NCBI RefSeq assembly: GCF_001426685.1 | Contig: NZ_LMFB01000019.1 | Coordinates: 457,958 to 521,957, forward strand | DNA length: 64,000 bases | Direction of reading: 5' to 3' | Source: Rhizobium sp. Root483D2 | GTDB lineage: Bacteria; Pseudomonadota; Alphaproteobacteria; Rhizobiales; Rhizobiaceae | Part shown: piece by piece, positions 37,039 through 44,882 of the stretch | How positions within the stretch are numbered: position 1 is the first letter of the stretch | Layout: every line of letters starts with the position of its first letter | Made by a program: the position numbers and the translations under genes | Notes under the pieces: generated by a model | The model's input: only the letters and a program-made list of their open reading frames with translations | What the model was told of the DNA's origin: nothing | The model's database searches: none

Positions 37039-37833
37039 TCAGCTTGGCCGGCCCCATTGTGTGGGCTTTCTCACCGGCTCGGAGGAAGCCGGCGGCACGG
37101 CGACCGGGGCTGCTTCAACATGCCGCACGGCGCGGGGTGTCACGATCGTCCGGTCGAACAGGGGCACGTCGCGGCGTCGCAAAATGACCACCAGGATCAG
37201 CCCGGCAATGATGCCGCCGACATGTGCGCCCCAGGAAACGTCGCCTTCCGGGTCGATCAGAACCATGAAAAACTGCTGGCCGATCCAGAAGGCCAGCGGA
37301 ATGAAGGCGGGCAGGGGCAGCGGGATGCGAAACAGCACCAGCACCCAGACGCGCACCTTCGGATGCAACAGGAAATAGGCGGCGACGACACCGGAAATGG
37401 CCCCGGATGCGCCGATCAGCGGCGCCTGCGATTGCGTGTTGATCAGTCCATGCATCAGCGCCCCGGCGGCCGCGCAGAGGAGATAGAAGAGGAGGAAGCG
37501 GAAATGCCCCAGCGCATCCTCGACATTGTCACCGAACACCCAAAGGAACAGCATGTTGCCGGCCAGATGCCAGAAATCGCCATGCAGGAAGGAATAGGTC
37601 AGATAGGTGGCATCATCGGGTACGAGCACCAGGTTCGGCGCCAGATGCGCATTGTCGAAGGCGATTGCCGGGATGTAGCCCAGGCCCATCGTCGCGGCAT
37701 TGGTGACCTGCTCGGGCGCCAGCAACGGCCCGGTCAGCAACCAGATGATGGTGTTGATGACGATCACGCCGATCGTGACGTATTGGACCTTGATATGCTT
37801 GAGAGAATTCGCGTCGTGCAGCGGTATGAACAT
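37039..37833 (-). CDS. rhomboid family intramembrane serine protease
   Basis: A 264-residue protein with about six TM helices. The catalytic dyad is S143 in GASGAISG and H204 in WGAHVGG; the oxyanion residues H89 and N93 lie in WHLAGNML (loop HGDFWH). It cleaves TM segments of other proteins; the substrate is unknown. It is followed by the ATR gene about 55 bases away on the same strand. Confidence 0.93.
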   Translation of the reverse strand: MFIPLHDANSLKHIKVQYVTIGVIVINTIIWLLTGPLLAPEQVTNAATMGLGYIPAIAFDNAHLAPNLVLVPDDATYLTYSFLHGDFWHLAGNMLFLWVFGDNVEDALGHFRFLLFYLLCAAAGALMHGLINTQSQAPLIGASGAISGVVAAYFLLHPKVRVWVLVLFRIPLPLPAFIPLAFWIGQQFFMVLIDPEGDVSWGAHVGGIIAGLILVVILRRRDVPLFDRTIVTPRAVRHVEAAPVAVPPASSEPVRKPTQWGRPS

Positions 37834-37888
37834 AGGCGCGTTGGTTCCTCGAAGCGGTGATCGGCGTCAAGCTTGTCTGTTTTTGAGC

Positions 37889-38467
37889 TTACCTGTTTTT
37901 CCCCGGAACCCAAAGCACGTCCGACTTGCCTTTGCCGTTGGTCCAGCGGGCGGCAACGAAGAGGAAATCGGACAGCCGGTTGACATAGGCGAGCGCTTCG
38001 CCGCTGACGATCTCGCCGTCGATGCGGGCAAGGTCCACCATCAGCCGTTCGGCGCGGCGCGCTACCGTGCGGGCCATGTGCAATGTGGCGGCAGCACCGC
38101 TGCCACCGGGCAGGACGAAGGAGCGCAACGGATCGAGGTCGCCGTTCAGTTCGTCAATTTCGGCTTCCAGCCGCGTCACCTGCGCTGCGATGATCCGCAG
38201 CGGCTCGTAGGCCAGCGTTTCGCCGGTATCGGGCGTCGAAAGGTCGGCGCCAAGGTCGAACAGGTCGTTTTGAATGCGCATCAGCATCGCATCGAGCCCG
38301 GCCAATTCCTGCGTATGCTGGCGTGCCAGCCCGATGAAGGAGTTGGTCTCGTCGATCGTGCCATAGGCCTCGACGCGCAGGTCGCTTTTCAGGCGGCGTG
38401 GGCCGGTGGCAAGCCCCGTGGTGCCGTCATCGCCGGTCTTTGTGTAGATCTTGTTGAGCTTCACCAT
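37889..38467 (-). CDS. cob(I)yrinic acid a,c-diamide adenosyltransferase, PduO type
   Basis: A 192-residue ATP:cob(I)alamin adenosyltransferase that makes coenzyme B12. The signature KIYTKTGDDGTTGLATG (6-22) binds ATP, with EAYGTIDETNSFIGL, GGSGAAATLHMARTVARRAER and NRLSDFLFVAARW in the helical bundle. It complements cobS-cobT elsewhere in the window. It shares strand and close spacing (3 bases) with the HIG1 gene upstream. Confidence 0.95.
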   Translation of the reverse strand: MVKLNKIYTKTGDDGTTGLATGPRRLKSDLRVEAYGTIDETNSFIGLARQHTQELAGLDAMLMRIQNDLFDLGADLSTPDTGETLAYEPLRIIAAQVTRLEAEIDELNGDLDPLRSFVLPGGSGAAATLHMARTVARRAERLMVDLARIDGEIVSGEALAYVNRLSDFLFVAARWTNGKGKSDVLWVPGKNR

Positions 38468-38470
38468 CGA

Positions 38471-38668
38471 TCAGCGGCCGCCGCCGGTGATCCACAGGGT
38501 CAGCATGATCAGGACGATCGCCACCGCCTGCAGGAATACGCGCGCCTGCATCAGCTTGTTGGACGTGTTGCCGTCGCCGCCTTTTGCCATATGGAGCAGA
38601 CCGCGGATCAGGACGATGGCGACAAGGCCCATGACGAGCAGTGTCAGACCGGTGAGAAAACTATGCAT
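38471..38668 (-). CDS. HIG1-domain twin transmembrane protein
   Basis: A 65-residue protein with two hydrophobic helices (about 5-26 and 41-61) separated by a short basic loop, KGGDGNTSNKLMQAR. This is the HIG_1_N (hypoxia-induced, twin TM) family of alphaproteobacteria, related to mitochondrial HIG1/Rcf1, which associate with respiratory complexes. It ends three bases before the ATR gene starts, suggesting an operon HIG1-ATR-rhomboid. Confidence 0.85.
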   Translation of the reverse strand: MHSFLTGLTLLVMGLVAIVLIRGLLHMAKGGDGNTSNKLMQARVFLQAVAIVLIMLTLWITGGGR

Positions 38669-38691
38669 GTGACTAACCCTTGCCTTTCAGC

Positions 38692-39525
38692 TCAGCCGAA
38701 GCGGCCCATCAAACGATAGAACAGCCCGGCCGGCAGCAGTTTCTTCAAAAGCGCACCCTGCTTGGCCGGCTGCGTCACGATGTAATGCGGCTTCGGCTTC
38801 TTCGCGGTCAATGCGCGTTTCAGCGCAGTATACACCGCATCGGGCTCAAGCTTGCCCTTTGCCGCTCCGCTTTCCCCCTTGAGCCGCCGCATCTGCCGTT
38901 CATACTCCACGGCATGGACAGACCCCCTGAGGTCGATGAACCGCTCGATATTGACGATCGCATTGGCGGTAAAGCGCGATGTGATCGGTCCGGGCTCGAT
39001 CAGGCTCACTTCGATGCCGCTGCCTTCCAGTTCCATGCGCATGGTCAAGGTCAGGCCTTCCAGCGCAAATTTCGACGCATTATACGCCCCCCGCCACTTG
39101 AACGGGACAATGCCCAGAATGGACGAGCATTGCACGATGCGGCCGTGACCCTGTGCCCGCATCGCCGGGATGATCCGCCGGGTCAGGTCGTGCCAGCCGA
39201 TGACGTTGGTTTCCAGCTGCAGCCGCAATGCTTCCACCGGCAGGTCCTCGACGGCACCCGCCTGGCCATAGGCGCCATTGTTGAACAGGGCATCCAGCCT
39301 GCCGCCGGTGCGGGCAAACACGTCGTCGACAAGTTTGGATATGGTGTCCGGTTTGGTATAATCCATCAGGAAGGCTTCGATGCCGTCATTTTCCAGTGCG
39401 GCAAGATCCTCCGCCTTGCGGACGGTGGCAAAGACCCGCCAGCCGTCCTTAAGGAGGGCGCGGGCGCACCAGGCACCAATGCCGGAGGAGCAGCCGGTGA
39501 CGATTATCGAGGGACGGTCGATCAT
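38692..39525 (-). CDS. short-chain dehydrogenase/reductase (SDR)
   Basis: A 277-residue classical SDR. The NAD(P) motif TGCSSGIGA (10-18), the NNGAYGQ region (NNAG-like), the catalytic serine in IVQCSSILG, and YNASK (Y-x-x-x-K) are all present. The N-terminus MIDRPSIIVTG is the right start; the ORF extends far upstream without sense. Substrate is unknown; the C-terminal end is longer than the minimal family and hydrophobic. Confidence 0.9.
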   Translation of the reverse strand: MIDRPSIIVTGCSSGIGAWCARALLKDGWRVFATVRKAEDLAALENDGIEAFLMDYTKPDTISKLVDDVFARTGGRLDALFNNGAYGQAGAVEDLPVEALRLQLETNVIGWHDLTRRIIPAMRAQGHGRIVQCSSILGIVPFKWRGAYNASKFALEGLTLTMRMELEGSGIEVSLIEPGPITSRFTANAIVNIERFIDLRGSVHAVEYERQMRRLKGESGAAKGKLEPDAVYTALKRALTAKKPKPHYIVTQPAKQGALLKKLLPAGLFYRLMGRFG

Positions 39526-39618
39526 AATGGGTCGTTTCCTGTAGAAATTGCCGACCGGTCTCCCATATTCATGAGCGGGTGACAATCCGGGGAGCATGAT
39601 GAGACAGTTGGAGAGAGA

Positions 39619-40551
39619 ATGCCGGCCTTCGTACGCATAGCCTGGAAGGTCGTTTTCGATGCCGTCTGGCATTTCAGCGAAGACGACGGCTGGGCGATGG
39701 CGAGCCATGTGGCGCTCTCCACCCTTCTGGCGATCTTTCCCTTCCTGATCTTCGGCACGGCGCTCGGCAGCTTTCTCGGCGCCGACCAGTTTGCCACGAC
39801 CGCGGTGCATTTCATTTTCGACACCTGGCCCGAATCGATCGCCAAGCCGATTTCCGATGAAGTCGTGCGGGTCTTGACCACGCCGCGCGGCGGACTTTTG
39901 ACCGTGTCGGTTCTCGCCGCCGCCTATTTCGCCTCCAACGGCGTCGAGGCGCTGCGCGTCTCGCTCAACCGCGCCTACCGGGTGGCCGAAAGCCGGGCCT
40001 GGTACAAGACGCGTGTGGCGAGCCTTGCCTTCGTGCTGGCCGGCGTCCTGGTGCTTGCGATCGTCAGCCTGCTGCTGGTCGCCGTGCCGCTCGCCATCCG
40101 CTATGCCGGCACCTATCTACCCTGGTTTAACGGCCTGCTGTCGATGATCGACAGCTGGAGCCTTGCTGGCGTCTTCATCATGCTGACCACCGGCCTCATC
40201 GTCAGCCATCTCTGGCTGCCGGACGGGCGGCGCAAGATCATGGACGTGCTGCCGGGCATCATCCTGACGCTGATCGCCTGGTCTGTCGGCGCCTATGTGT
40301 TTGCGTCCTACCTGTCCACGTTCGCCAATTACGTCTCGACCTATGCCGGTCTCGCCTCGATCATGATCGCGCTGGTGTTTCTCTATATCGTCGGCGTCAT
40401 CTTCATTCTCGGCGCCGAGATCAACGCGGCGATCATGAAATACAAGGTCAAGCGCATGGTCATCCGCCATATCATGGGGCCGCGCGAAGAGGCGGTTAAG
40501 GCCGATCCGGAAGCCGCGCAGCCCGAGGTCCCCAGGGAAAACGTCCTATAG
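39619..40551 (+). CDS. YihY/virulence factor BrkB family membrane protein
   Basis: A 310-residue protein with six predicted TM helices. The start MPAFVRIAWKVVFDAVWHFSED, then GWAMASHVALSTLLAIFPFLIF, and YFASNGVEALRVSLNRAYRV are conserved in YihY/BrkB. Function is not settled. A GGAGAGAG site precedes the ATG. Its stop abuts the stop of convergent gluQ (CTATAG at 40546-40551). Confidence 0.9.
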   Translation: MPAFVRIAWKVVFDAVWHFSEDDGWAMASHVALSTLLAIFPFLIFGTALGSFLGADQFATTAVHFIFDTWPESIAKPISDEVVRVLTTPRGGLLTVSVLAAAYFASNGVEALRVSLNRAYRVAESRAWYKTRVASLAFVLAGVLVLAIVSLLLVAVPLAIRYAGTYLPWFNGLLSMIDSWSLAGVFIMLTTGLIVSHLWLPDGRRKIMDVLPGIILTLIAWSVGAYVFASYLSTFANYVSTYAGLASIMIALVFLYIVGVIFILGAEINAAIMKYKVKRMVIRHIMGPREEAVKADPEAAQPEVPRENVL

Positions 40552-41436
40552 CAGCAGCATCTGTCTGATATCATCCGGCGTCTTGCCCGCCTCCCGGAAC
40601 GCGGCGATGCCGGTGTCGCGATTGCTTTTCGATAGCTTGCGGCCGTCTGGACCAAGGATCAGCCGGTGATGATGATAGACCGGCTGGGGCAGATCGAGCA
40701 GGGTTTGCAGCAGCCGGTGCACCGATGTGGCATGGAACAGATCGCTGCCCCTGACCACATGGCTCACCCTTTGCAGCGCATCGTCCAGCGTCACCGCCAG
40801 ATGATAGCTCGATGGCGCATCCGAGCGTGACAGCACGACATCGCCCCAGGCGGACGGATCGGCCGCAATCAAACCTGTTTCGTCCTTCGGGCCGCTGCCG
40901 CTTTCCTGCCATGTCAGCGGTTCTTGCAGCTGCGCCATCGCCTTGGCCATGTCCAGCCGCCAGGCATGCGGCTTGCCGCCGGCGAGCATGCGCTGGCGGG
41001 CAGCGTCTGACAGCCTGCGTTCCTCGCCGGGATAGAGCGGCGCGCCGTCGGGATCGCGTGGCCACGTCTTTCCCCTTGTCTCGAATTCACCGACCGCCGT
41101 TTTGATCGCACCGCGCGTCAGGAAAGCCGGATAGACCAGATCGCGCGCGATCAGCTGGCCGAGCGACTGGCGGTAGAGATCGAGGTGCTCCGATTGCCGC
41201 CGCACCGGCTGTTCCCAGTCAAGTCCCATCCATTTGAGATCGGCGATGATCCCGGCTTCGAATTCCGGCGTAGAGCGGGCAATATCGATATCCTCGATCC
41301 GCAGGAGGAAGCGTCCGTGCTCCCTTTTCGCCATGTCATGGTTGAGAATGGCCGAGAGCGCATGGCCGAGATGCAGCTGGCCGTTCGGGCTTGGTGCAAA
41401 GCGGAAGACCGGTTGTTTTGAGGCTGGTTTGTTCAT
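40546..41436 (-). CDS. gluQ: glutamyl-Q tRNA(Asp) synthetase
   Basis: GluQRS adds glutamate to the queuosine base of tRNA(Asp). The 296-residue protein has the class I HIGH variant HLGH (22-25, after PSPNGQL), the RIEDID motif, and a KMSKS-like KLSKS (267-271). It lacks a tRNA anticodon-binding domain, as expected. The zinc-binding cysteines seen in enteric GluQRS (CxC after the conserved tyrosine) are absent: YPAFLTRG stands there. This tail is often zinc-free in rhizobia. Start 41436 (MNKPASK). Confidence 0.92.
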   Translation of the reverse strand: MNKPASKQPVFRFAPSPNGQLHLGHALSAILNHDMAKREHGRFLLRIEDIDIARSTPEFEAGIIADLKWMGLDWEQPVRRQSEHLDLYRQSLGQLIARDLVYPAFLTRGAIKTAVGEFETRGKTWPRDPDGAPLYPGEERRLSDAARQRMLAGGKPHAWRLDMAKAMAQLQEPLTWQESGSGPKDETGLIAADPSAWGDVVLSRSDAPSSYHLAVTLDDALQRVSHVVRGSDLFHATSVHRLLQTLLDLPQPVYHHHRLILGPDGRKLSKSNRDTGIAAFREAGKTPDDIRQMLLL

Positions 41437-41522
41437 ATTTACGTCTTGGCACGGAAGCGCGCATCCGGCCACGGGTTTTGTCCGTCGGCAAGCATAGGCG
41501 GATGGCGGGTGGAGGAATGGAC

Positions 41523-42170
41523 ATGCGGATCATCCGCACGCATGAGGATATCACCGCAGGGCTGAGCGGTCTGGTGATGCTCGATGCGCGGCTGGAGCAT
41601 GTCGTGTCGAAGGCTGGCCCCGTTCCCCTGCGCCGCACCGATCCCGGCTATCGCGGCATCGCCAATATCATCGTTTCGCAAATGGTGTCGAAAGCCAGTG
41701 CTGCTGCAATCTGGAACCGCATGGAGATGGCGGTGGGTCTGATCGACGCCCGCAGCGTGACCGCCATGTCCGACGAGGATTGCCGTATGGTCGGCCTGTC
41801 GCGCGCCAAGGCCGATACGCTTCGGCGGGTGGCGCGCGCCGTTCTGGACGGCGAGCTAGACCTGGAGGCAATCTGTTCGATCGAGGGCAGCGCCGCGATC
41901 CGCGAGATGACCGCCATCAAGGGCGTCGGCCGCTGGACCGCTGAAGTCTATCTTCTGTTTTGCGCCGGTCATCCCGATGTGTTTCCGGTCGGCGATATCG
42001 CGCTGCAAAACGCGGTCGGGCATGCGCTGATGCTGGAGACGCGCCCGTCTGTGCGTGAACTTGATTCGCTGACGGCGCTCTGGGCGCCCTGGCGCAGCGT
42101 CGCGGCGCGGTTGTTCTGGGCCTATTATGCCACGCAAATGCGCCGGGACGGCACTCCGGCGCCTCTTTGA
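41523..42170 (+). CDS. DNA-3-methyladenine glycosylase II (AlkA-type HhH-GPD)
   Basis: A 215-residue glycosylase that removes alkylated bases. The helix-hairpin-helix ITAIKGVGRWTAEVY-type motif lies at 131-145 and the catalytic aspartate at D158 in VFPVGDIALQ. Start 41523 (MRIIRTHEDI) is preferred because a GGAGG site lies seven bases before it; ATG 41517 is too close to that site. No 4Fe-4S cysteines are seen at the end, so it is of the AlkA rather than the endonuclease III kind. Confidence 0.9.
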   Translation: MRIIRTHEDITAGLSGLVMLDARLEHVVSKAGPVPLRRTDPGYRGIANIIVSQMVSKASAAAIWNRMEMAVGLIDARSVTAMSDEDCRMVGLSRAKADTLRRVARAVLDGELDLEAICSIEGSAAIREMTAIKGVGRWTAEVYLLFCAGHPDVFPVGDIALQNAVGHALMLETRPSVRELDSLTALWAPWRSVAARLFWAYYATQMRRDGTPAPL

Positions 42171-42278
42171 GACAAAAAGCGAATCTTTTGTTTCCTTTTT
42201 CCTTTTGGCTTCACAATCCTGACGCAACGGGCCTAATATAGAAGGTGCAGGTGCCGAATCGAGCAGGAGTATACTGGC

Positions 42279-42836
42279 TTGACGATTGCAGTCTCACCAC
42301 ACGGCCTTCCAGCGCTCGTGCTGAACGCTGACTATAGGCCGCTGAGTTATTACCCCTTGTCGCTCTGGTCCTGGCAGGACGCGATCAAGGCCGTTTTCCT
42401 AGACCGTGTGCATATCCTGGCCGAATACGATCATCAGGTCTCTTCCCCCAGCTTTTCCATGCGCCTGCCCAGTGTCGTCTGCCTGAAAAGCTACGTGCAG
42501 CCGTCGCGCCATCCGGCCTTCACGCGGTTCAACGTGTTCCTGCGTGACCGCTTCGAATGCCAGTATTGCGGCTCGCCGGACGATCTGACCTTCGACCATG
42601 TGATCCCGCGCTGCTGCGGCGGCCAGACCACCTGGGAAAATGTCGTCGCCGCCTGCTCGCCGTGCAATCTGCGCAAGGGCGGCAAGATGCCACGCCAGGC
42701 GGGCATGTTCCCGCACCAGAAACCGTTCCACCCGACGGTGCAGGACCTGCACAATAACGGCCGGCTGTTCCCGCCCAACCATCTGCATGACAGCTGGATG
42801 GACTATCTCTACTGGGATGTCGAACTGCAGCCTTGA
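42279..42836 (+). CDS. HNH endonuclease
   Basis: A 185-residue protein of the HNH family common in alphaproteobacteria. The zinc-cluster cysteines are C94 and C97 (CQYCG) and C126 and C129 (CSPCN); the catalytic HNH core is D106-H107, N121 and a later histidine/asparagine. The start is TTG at 42279 with AGGAG ten bases upstream. Such proteins are widespread and often not part of a mobile element. It ends about 57 bases before the convergent dsbB stop. Confidence 0.9.
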   Translation: MTIAVSPHGLPALVLNADYRPLSYYPLSLWSWQDAIKAVFLDRVHILAEYDHQVSSPSFSMRLPSVVCLKSYVQPSRHPAFTRFNVFLRDRFECQYCGSPDDLTFDHVIPRCCGGQTTWENVVAACSPCNLRKGGKMPRQAGMFPHQKPFHPTVQDLHNNGRLFPPNHLHDSWMDYLYWDVELQP

Positions 42837-42892
42837 TCGAGCGGGCTGGATATCTGTAACGGCTGCGGCTGCGCTTGCAGCCGCGTCAAGGC

Positions 42893-43414
42893 TTACGCCT
42901 TGGCGGCGCCGCGCAGGGCAATGGCCGCCAGGATCAGGCTGGCAATGACATTCCATCCGGCAAAGGACAGACCGAGCACGCGCAGGGCTGCATCCGTGCA
43001 AGACGGGCCGTGTTTGCTGTCGAGATCGCCGAGCAGGTCGCCGACATTGCCGGACACGCCTGAGGCCGATGTTGCGCAGGTGGCAGGCCCTTCCCAGAAA
43101 TGCCATTCGACACCGGCGTGATAGACGCCGGTTCCGGCCCCCACCAGCATCAGGATGCCGATGACCACCAGCAGCGCGCGGGTCGTCCAGACCGGAAGAC
43201 GCAGGAAGGACGTCGCAATCGCGACGAGGCCGATCGGAATGCCCCAGTAATAGGGCGTGCGCTGCAAGAGGCAGAGCGCGCAGGGGATGTAGCCGCCGAT
43301 ATGCTCGAACGCGAGCGCGCCGCCGACGGTGCCGGTCATGCCGAGCGTGGCAAGGACAGACGGCAGAAGGCCGCGGGGGGACTGGGTCTGGCTGTCGCTC
43401 ACGGCGGGCTCCAT
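42893..43414 (-). CDS. disulfide bond formation protein B
   Basis: A DsbB-like quinone reductase that reoxidises DsbA. With start at 43414 (MEPAVSDSQT) the 173 residues have four TM helices, the first-loop pair CALC (C45, C48) and the second-loop pair C113 and C139. A longer TTG start at 43441 would overlap yqaA by eight bases. The order yqaA-dsbB on one strand is conserved in related species. Confidence 0.92.
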   Translation of the reverse strand: MEPAVSDSQTQSPRGLLPSVLATLGMTGTVGGALAFEHIGGYIPCALCLLQRTPYYWGIPIGLVAIATSFLRLPVWTTRALLVVIGILMLVGAGTGVYHAGVEWHFWEGPATCATSASGVSGNVGDLLGDLDSKHGPSCTDAALRVLGLSFAGWNVIASLILAAIALRGAAKA

Positions 43415-43433
43415 CGGAATGTCAGGCAAAATC

Positions 43434-44021
43434 TCAGGCAAGGAAACGGTAGGCGGCGAACATGGCGATCAGCACACCGGCGCAAGCCGCTGCCAGAAGA
43501 CCGAGACGCTTTTCGATGAAATGGCGGATTTCTTCGCCATAGCGCTGCAAAAGCCAGGCGAGAAGGAAGAAGCGGGCGCCGCGGGCAATGACTGCCGAGA
43601 CGATGAACAGCCCCAGACTGATATTGGCAGCACCCGACAGGATGGTCACAACCTTGATCGGCGGCAGATGCGCAAGGCCTGATGTGACCAGCAGCAGCAC
43701 CAGCGTCTCATAGCCGACCGATGCTTTCATCGCCTCGAAGGCTTCGAGCTTGCCATAGAAATGCAGGATCGGCTTTGCCAGGGCCTCAAAGGCGTAATGA
43801 CCGATATACCAGCCGGCAATGCCGCCGAGAACGGACGCGATCGTTGCCACCAGCGCATAGCGGTAGGCACGCTCGGGCTTGGCCAGCGCCATCGGCAGGA
43901 AGAGAACATCGGCCGGAACCAGGAAGACGGAACTTTCGACAAATGCGATGACCGCGAGCCACGCTTCGGCGGATTTCCGGGCGGCAAGCGACATGGTCCA
44001 GTCGTAAAGGCGTCGAAGCAT
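43434..44021 (-). CDS. YqaA family VTT/DedA-like membrane protein
   Basis: A 195-residue inner-membrane protein with the SNARE-associated/VTT domain (about 30-150), including ESSVFLVPADVLFLPMALA and VGYETLVLLLVTSGLAHLPP, and a final TM helix. Relatives act as lipid scramblases or in polar lipid transport, but the specific role is unknown. Start 44021 (MLRRLYDWTMSL). The tRNA-Leu gene lies 176 bases upstream on the other strand. Confidence 0.87.
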   Translation of the reverse strand: MLRRLYDWTMSLAARKSAEAWLAVIAFVESSVFLVPADVLFLPMALAKPERAYRYALVATIASVLGGIAGWYIGHYAFEALAKPILHFYGKLEAFEAMKASVGYETLVLLLVTSGLAHLPPIKVVTILSGAANISLGLFIVSAVIARGARFFLLAWLLQRYGEEIRHFIEKRLGLLAAACAGVLIAMFAAYRFLA

Positions 44022-44139
44022 CAAGGATTTCCAGTTTCGGTTCCCGCCTTTTAGGCAGGATTGGCCATGCTGTAAATGATTTGCTACAGCGCGAATTGCA
44101 CAGTTTTGTGATTCCCGGCCCCCGATCTTCAAAATCCCG

Positions 44140-44168
44140 GTTGACCGTTCCGAAACGGTTCGTGTAAA
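44140..44168 (+). promoter_or_regulatory. candidate promoter of tRNA-Leu
   Basis: GTTGAC (44140-44145), a 17-base spacer, TGTAAA (44163-44168). The -10 is about 30 bases before the tRNA, as usual for a rhizobial stable-RNA promoter; the match is moderate. Confidence 0.45.
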
Positions 44169-44197
44169 CGCTTTTTGCTACCCCGAAAGGTATCCGT

Positions 44198-44282
44198 GCC
44201 CCGTTGGCGGAATTGGTAGACGCGCCTGACTCAAAATCAGGTTCCGAGAGGAGTGCTGGTTCGATTCCGGCACGGGGCACCA
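44198..44282 (+). tRNA. tRNA-Leu (anticodon CAA)
   Basis: An 85-base tRNA. The acceptor arms GCCCCGT and ACGGGGC pair perfectly, followed by discriminator A and encoded CCA. The anticodon arm CCTGA/TCAGG encloses CTCAAAA, giving anticodon CAA for UUG. A long variable arm and TTCGATTCC T-loop are typical of class II leucine tRNAs. No attachment-site duplication or mobile element was noticed downstream. Confidence 0.97.
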
Positions 44283-44551
44283 TTTCACTTTTTAATCACA
44301 GCTGTTGTATTGTGAATCGCTCAGTCGCGCGTATCAATCCTTTTCGCGCGGCGCGTAAGTTGCTTAATTGAAACACAACCATTTCGCGCGCGAATTCGCC
44401 ATATCACTTTTGGCATGCTCCAAATCAGAACACCTTGCGAAGACGATTAACCGCCTCGTGGCATCGGCGTTGCAAATTGCCGCTGCGGTGACCAATCTGG
44501 GACAAATCAAATCCCTCATTGGCACATTCTGCCTTTAACCCGGAGCCGAGC
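44283..44551. other. intergenic region after tRNA-Leu
   Basis: This 269-base gap contains a CACTTTTTAATC run just after the CCA end, which may help termination, and repeated CGCGCG/GCGCGAATTCGC blocks (about 44320-44400). No gene was supported until the small gene at 44552. Confidence 0.4.
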
Positions 44552-44776
44552 ATGTCCCAGTCTGCTGCGTCCTGCGCCATTTTTGATGATATCGATGCGT
44601 TGTCCGGCGCGTTGTTTTCCTTTTGCGCGGAGCGTGGCGTTCGTTTGCGCAGCCAGGAAGGCGTCAGTGCGGCCGGTGCCGTCATCGATCTGTTCTTTGC
44701 GGGCTACACGACGCAGGACGAATTGCTGGGGGCGTTGAACGACCGGCATAGCCGCGAAGTTGCTTTTGCGTCCTGA
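44552..44776 (+). CDS. small hypothetical protein (74 aa)
   Basis: Start 44552 (MSQSAASCAIFDDIDALSGA) has a CGGAG site six bases upstream; an in-frame ATG at 44519 lacks one. The protein is helical, contains one hydrophobic patch (GVSAAGAVIDLFF) and ends in ALNDRHSREVAFAS. I do not recognise a domain. The composition is normal for the genome, so a conserved rhizobial small protein is likely. Confidence 0.6.
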   Translation: MSQSAASCAIFDDIDALSGALFSFCAERGVRLRSQEGVSAAGAVIDLFFAGYTTQDELLGALNDRHSREVAFAS

Positions 44777-44882
44777 CGTGCCGGGAACGCGCCACCGGTT
44801 CTCAAGGGTCAGCGAGCTTTGGTTGAATTTCCTTGGCCGGAAGTGTTAGGTGCGCTGCAGCGACATTTCTTGCGGCGGGCAC

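Noticed and set aside
44198..44282. tRNA-Leu as a genomic-island attachment site
   Set aside because: No duplicated tRNA 3' end, integrase or phage gene was seen on either side in the window.
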